Below are positions 7,582-9,093 of a DNA stretch of 9,093 nucleotides, in pieces (positions within the stretch are counted from its first letter, which is position 1; each line of letters begins with the position of its first letter). The translations under genes and the position numbers were made by a program. Source of the DNA: Candidatus Odinarchaeota archaeon (lineage in GTDB: Archaea > Asgardarchaeota > JAGGXT01); assembly GCA_021162905.1 (NCBI GenBank), contig JAGGXT010000337.1, forward strand, positions 1-9,093. The letters run 5' to 3'. Under the pieces are notes generated by a model. The model did no database searches, was not told the origin of the DNA, and saw only the letters and a program-made list of their open reading frames with translations.

Positions 7582-8181
7582 ATGAAGAGACAAAATATTG
7601 CTATTCCAGGTTTAACATGTGTTGTGTTGATAGATAAATTTCTTATGGGAGAGGAGCCACCCTTATCACGAAAAAGGCTTAAAGAGCTTCTTTCAAAGTT
7701 TGGAAAGTACGATGAAATATTTTTAGCCGTTCCTGATAGAAAGGTAAACCTGTACAAGTCATATATTCAAGATGAGGAAGAAGTAAGCATAATTACAATA
7801 AAAGATGGTGAAGACGAAAAACAATTACTTAAGAATCTCCTTACTGAAATAGCTGAATATCAATATGTAATTTTTCACCCATTGAATGACCCCCTGGTTA
7901 GTCCGCTTATATTGAAAATTTTTGAGGATATGATCAAGGATCATCATGCCGTGATTCTAAGAATAAAAAATAAATTAGATCCATGGAGAGCAATATACGA
8001 TATTCAAAATATCTTAGATAAGCTAGAAAGTTCAGAAATAAAAATGCTTGATGAATTTCTTGAAAAAACAGGAAAAACTCTGGTGATAGATGATTTCGCA
8101 CTAAGGAGCTTTGAAAAGATGGGAATCCTATATGAAAAAATAGAAAAAGCTAAAGATCTTAGAAAATTTAAACGCTATTAA
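7582..8181 (+). CDS. Degenerate MobA-like nucleotidyltransferase-fold protein
   Basis: A 199-aa protein whose second half follows the MobA (molybdenum cofactor guanylyltransferase) layout: HPLNDPLVSPLILKIFEDMI (99-118) stands where MobA has GDMPFLSPELI. It is followed by HHAVILRIKNKLDPWRAIYD (121-140, as in DAVVPR..GRLEPLHALY), a helix with MLDEFLEKTG (155-164) and a final FEKMGI segment where MobA has a NVNTPEDL-like end. The N-terminus is strand-like, but where MobA has LAGGxSxRMGxDK this reads VLIDKFLMGEEPPLSR (15-30), so the glycine-rich NTP loop is largely lost. One conserved Asp (103) remains. It is probably a non-catalytic or altered relative (inference). The start at 7582 has GGTGAG (7569-7574) 7 nt upstream and lies 4 bp after the previous stop; an upstream ATG at 7564 would overlap that gene. 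Its stop shares TTAA with the convergent MetRS-beta gene. Confidence 0.6.
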   Translation: MKRQNIAIPGLTCVVLIDKFLMGEEPPLSRKRLKELLSKFGKYDEIFLAVPDRKVNLYKSYIQDEEEVSIITIKDGEDEKQLLKNLLTEIAEYQYVIFHPLNDPLVSPLILKIFEDMIKDHHAVILRIKNKLDPWRAIYDIQNILDKLESSEIKMLDEFLEKTGKTLVIDDFALRSFEKMGILYEKIEKAKDLRKFKRY

Positions 8182-8504
8182 CGAATTTTAGTCCCTGGAG
8201 GCACCTTTCCGTCAACGGTTAAAAGTCTAGGTGGGTATGTGTCTGTCGCTAGGAGCATACCTTGTGACTCGATACCGCGTATTTTCTTTGGCTCTAAGTT
8301 CGCTACAACTATAATTGTTTTTCCTTCTATTTCTTCAGGTTTGTAATATTCCGCTAACCCCGCAACTAGTTGTCTTTTTTCAGTTCCTAAGTCAACTTCA
8401 AGCCTTAGTAACTTACTTGTTCCAGCAACTCTTTCTGCTTTAATAACTTTTGCAGTTCTAAGATCCACCTTCATGAAGTCATCAAAGGATATGGTATTAC
8501 TCAT
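8178..8504 (-). CDS. metG: Stand-alone tRNA-binding domain, methionyl-tRNA synthetase beta chain type
   Basis: A 108-aa OB-fold tRNA-binding protein of the MetRS C-terminal/EMAP-II/Arc1p family. Characteristic wording is FMKVDLRTAKV (10-20), SKLLRLEVDLG (30-40), RQLVAGLAEYY (44-54), GKTIIVVANLEP (61-72) and KIRGIESQGMLLA (74-86). In many archaea this domain is a separate polypeptide that dimerises and helps the catalytic MetRS capture tRNA; the catalytic subunit is not in this window. GGTGG (8511-8515, minus) lies 6 nt before the ATG at 8504, so I prefer it to a GTG at 8513 that falls within the SD. The TATA box predicts a leader of about 15 nt. A CsaA-like chaperone is an alternative of similar length, but the full MetRS-beta pattern makes that less likely. 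Confidence 0.92.
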   Translation of the reverse strand: MSNTISFDDFMKVDLRTAKVIKAERVAGTSKLLRLEVDLGTEKRQLVAGLAEYYKPEEIEGKTIIVVANLEPKKIRGIESQGMLLATDTYPPRLLTVDGKVPPGTKIR

Positions 8505-8540
8505 TATTACCACCCTTTAGTTATCATTGTAAGAGTTATT

Positions 8541-8550
8541 CTTTTAAAAG
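8541..8550 (-). promoter_or_regulatory. TATA box of the MetRS-beta gene
   Basis: CTTTTAAAAG is a perfect 10-bp palindrome centred near 8545. On the minus strand it predicts a start near 8519, leaving about 15 nt of leader containing the GGGTGG SD before the ATG at 8504. Confidence 0.45.
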
Positions 8551-8583
8551 TATTATTTTGGTTATTATTAATTAATTCATTTT

Positions 8584-8601
8584 GGAAAAAAGCTTAAATA
8601 T
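8584..8601 (+). promoter_or_regulatory. Strong-looking BRE/TATA of the alba gene
   Basis: GGAAAAAAGC followed by TTAAATAT has both a purine-rich BRE and a TATA box (8594-8601) and predicts a start near 8624. The alba leader would then be about 94 nt, far longer than those of most genes here. A weaker box, CTTAAAAATT (8640-8649), would start near 8671. Confidence 0.5.
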
Positions 8602-8663
8602 ATCTAACGAAATGTATGTTTTAACTGCAATATTTATTACTTAAAAATTAACAAAAATGCATT

Positions 8664-8683
8664 TTGGTGGCTTATGCCGCCAA
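8664..8683 (+). promoter_or_regulatory. GC-rich hairpin in the alba leader
   Basis: TTGGTGGC (8664-8671) pairs with GCCGCCAA (8676-8683) across a TTAT loop: 8 base pairs with one G-U, in an otherwise very AT-rich intergenic region. It lies 20 nt upstream of the alba SD (GGAGG, 8703-8707). It could be a translational control element or a protein-binding site; its role is unknown. Confidence 0.45.
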
Positions 8684-8697
8684 TTCTCTATACTTGA
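8674..8697 (+). other. Possible seven-codon leader ORF upstream of alba
   Basis: An ATG at 8674 opens seven codons (MPPILYT) ending in TGA at 8695-8697, before the alba SD. GGTGG (8666-8670) stands 3 nt ahead, closer than usual, and is buried in the hairpin stem. It may be chance. Confidence 0.2.
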
Positions 8698-8717
8698 AAC
8701 GTGGAGGATTTTAAAAA

Positions 8718-9005
8718 ATGAGCAGTGAAAGAGCAATTCTGGTAGGTAAAAAACCAATTTGGAGTTATGTTATGGCTGCTTTAGTTCAATTAAATCAAGG
8801 CGCAAAAGAAATAATCATAAAAGCCCGAGGAAGAGCTATATCTAAGGCCGTTGATATAGCAGAGATAGTACGACAAAGATGGTTGCCTGGTAGAATAAAA
8901 GTTAAGAGTATAGATATCGGTACTGATACAATTACAGATCCGAGTGGGAATCAAAGGAACATATCAACAATTGAAATAGTTTTAGAGACCACAGAAGAAA
9001 AATAG
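8718..9005 (+). CDS. albA: DNA/RNA-binding chromatin protein Alba
   Basis: A 95-aa Alba protein, the usual length, nearly collinear with Sulfolobus Sso10b as I recall it. It has LVGKKPIWSYVMAAL (8-22), LNQGAKEIIIKARGRA (25-40), ISKAVDIAEIVRQRWLPG (41-58) and a C-terminal strand ISTIEIVLE (82-90). Lys11-Lys12 match the Lys16-Lys17 pair of Sso10b, whose acetylation lowers DNA affinity. Alba dimers coat double-stranded DNA, bridge duplexes and also bind RNA. A short Gly/Asn-containing hairpin (75-81) corresponds to the flexible loop that enters the minor groove. GGAGG (8703-8707) is 10 nt before the ATG. The gene appears monocistronic, with a long structured leader. RNA binding by Alba makes autoregulation through that leader conceivable, but this is inference. 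Confidence 0.97.
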   Translation: MSSERAILVGKKPIWSYVMAALVQLNQGAKEIIIKARGRAISKAVDIAEIVRQRWLPGRIKVKSIDIGTDTITDPSGNQRNISTIEIVLETTEEK

Positions 9006-9010
9006 CTTGA

Positions 9011-9031
9011 TTTTGTTCCTCATTATTTTTT
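9011..9031 (+). terminator. T-rich tract after alba
   Basis: T runs (TTTT at 9011-9014 and TTTTTT near 9026-9031) begin five bases past the alba stop, without a visible hairpin. They are consistent with U-rich archaeal termination. Confidence 0.35.
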
Positions 9032-9093
9032 ATCATTCCGTTATATCTATTCTAAAGTATGTTAGACAATAGTTTTTTATATACGTTTATTAC

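Noticed and set aside
8541..8550. CTTTTAAAAG palindrome as a regulator-binding site
   Set aside because: Its position relative to the MetRS-beta start fits a TATA box; AT-rich palindromes of this kind arise easily in such boxes.

Overview
The window is a compact, AT-rich stretch of an archaeal chromosome. The evidence is a Cdc48/VAT-type AAA+ ATPase, a Cren-type Alba chromatin protein, ribosomal protein eL13, a DUF131 membrane protein, a stand-alone MetRS-beta tRNA-binding domain, TATA/BRE-like promoters and GGTGAT/GGAGG Shine-Dalgarno (SD) sites. eL13 plus a protein I read as the eukaryote-type ribosomal protein eL22 points to the TACK/Asgard part of the archaeal tree. eL22 favours an Asgard-like lineage, but I cannot place the organism from 9 kb. 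Alba is only weak evidence for a thermophile.

Layout, left to right. Positions 39-908 hold a small Cys-containing winged-helix regulator divergent from a thioredoxin. Positions 923-3782 hold a Phr-like ArsR regulator divergent from cdc48. A perfect 17-bp palindrome sits midway between two symmetrically placed TATA boxes, so both transcripts may start inside the operator. Positions 3862-4654 are a two-gene ribosomal operon, eL22 then eL13, the latter with an acidic linker and a C-terminal helix-hairpin-helix domain. Positions 4661-5795 (minus strand) are two overlapping SIS-domain genes of the 6-phospho-3-hexuloisomerase type.

Positions 5948-8181 (plus strand) are a tightly packed four-gene operon: a DUF131 membrane protein, a HAD-family protein lacking the second motif-I aspartate, an unrecognised all-helical protein, and a protein that looks like a MobA-type nucleotidyltransferase that has lost its NTP-binding signature. 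Positions 8178-8504 (minus) are the MetRS-beta-like protein, whose stop shares bases with the convergent operon's stop. Positions 8718-9005 are Alba, behind an unusually long leader containing a GC-rich hairpin and a seven-codon mini-ORF.

The recurring themes are proteostasis and redox (thioredoxin, Phr-like regulator, Cdc48 ending in a proteasome-docking HbYX motif) and translation (eL22, eL13, MetRS-beta). The 5948-8181 operon is the least explained part. For several genes the best start lies a few codons inside the longest reading frame, where an SD and TATA box imply a short leader of about 10-16 nt. Positions 1-38 and 9032-9093 hold nothing I can call. No tRNA, rRNA, insertion sequence or CRISPR array was seen. 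All promoter and start-site positions are inferred by eye.
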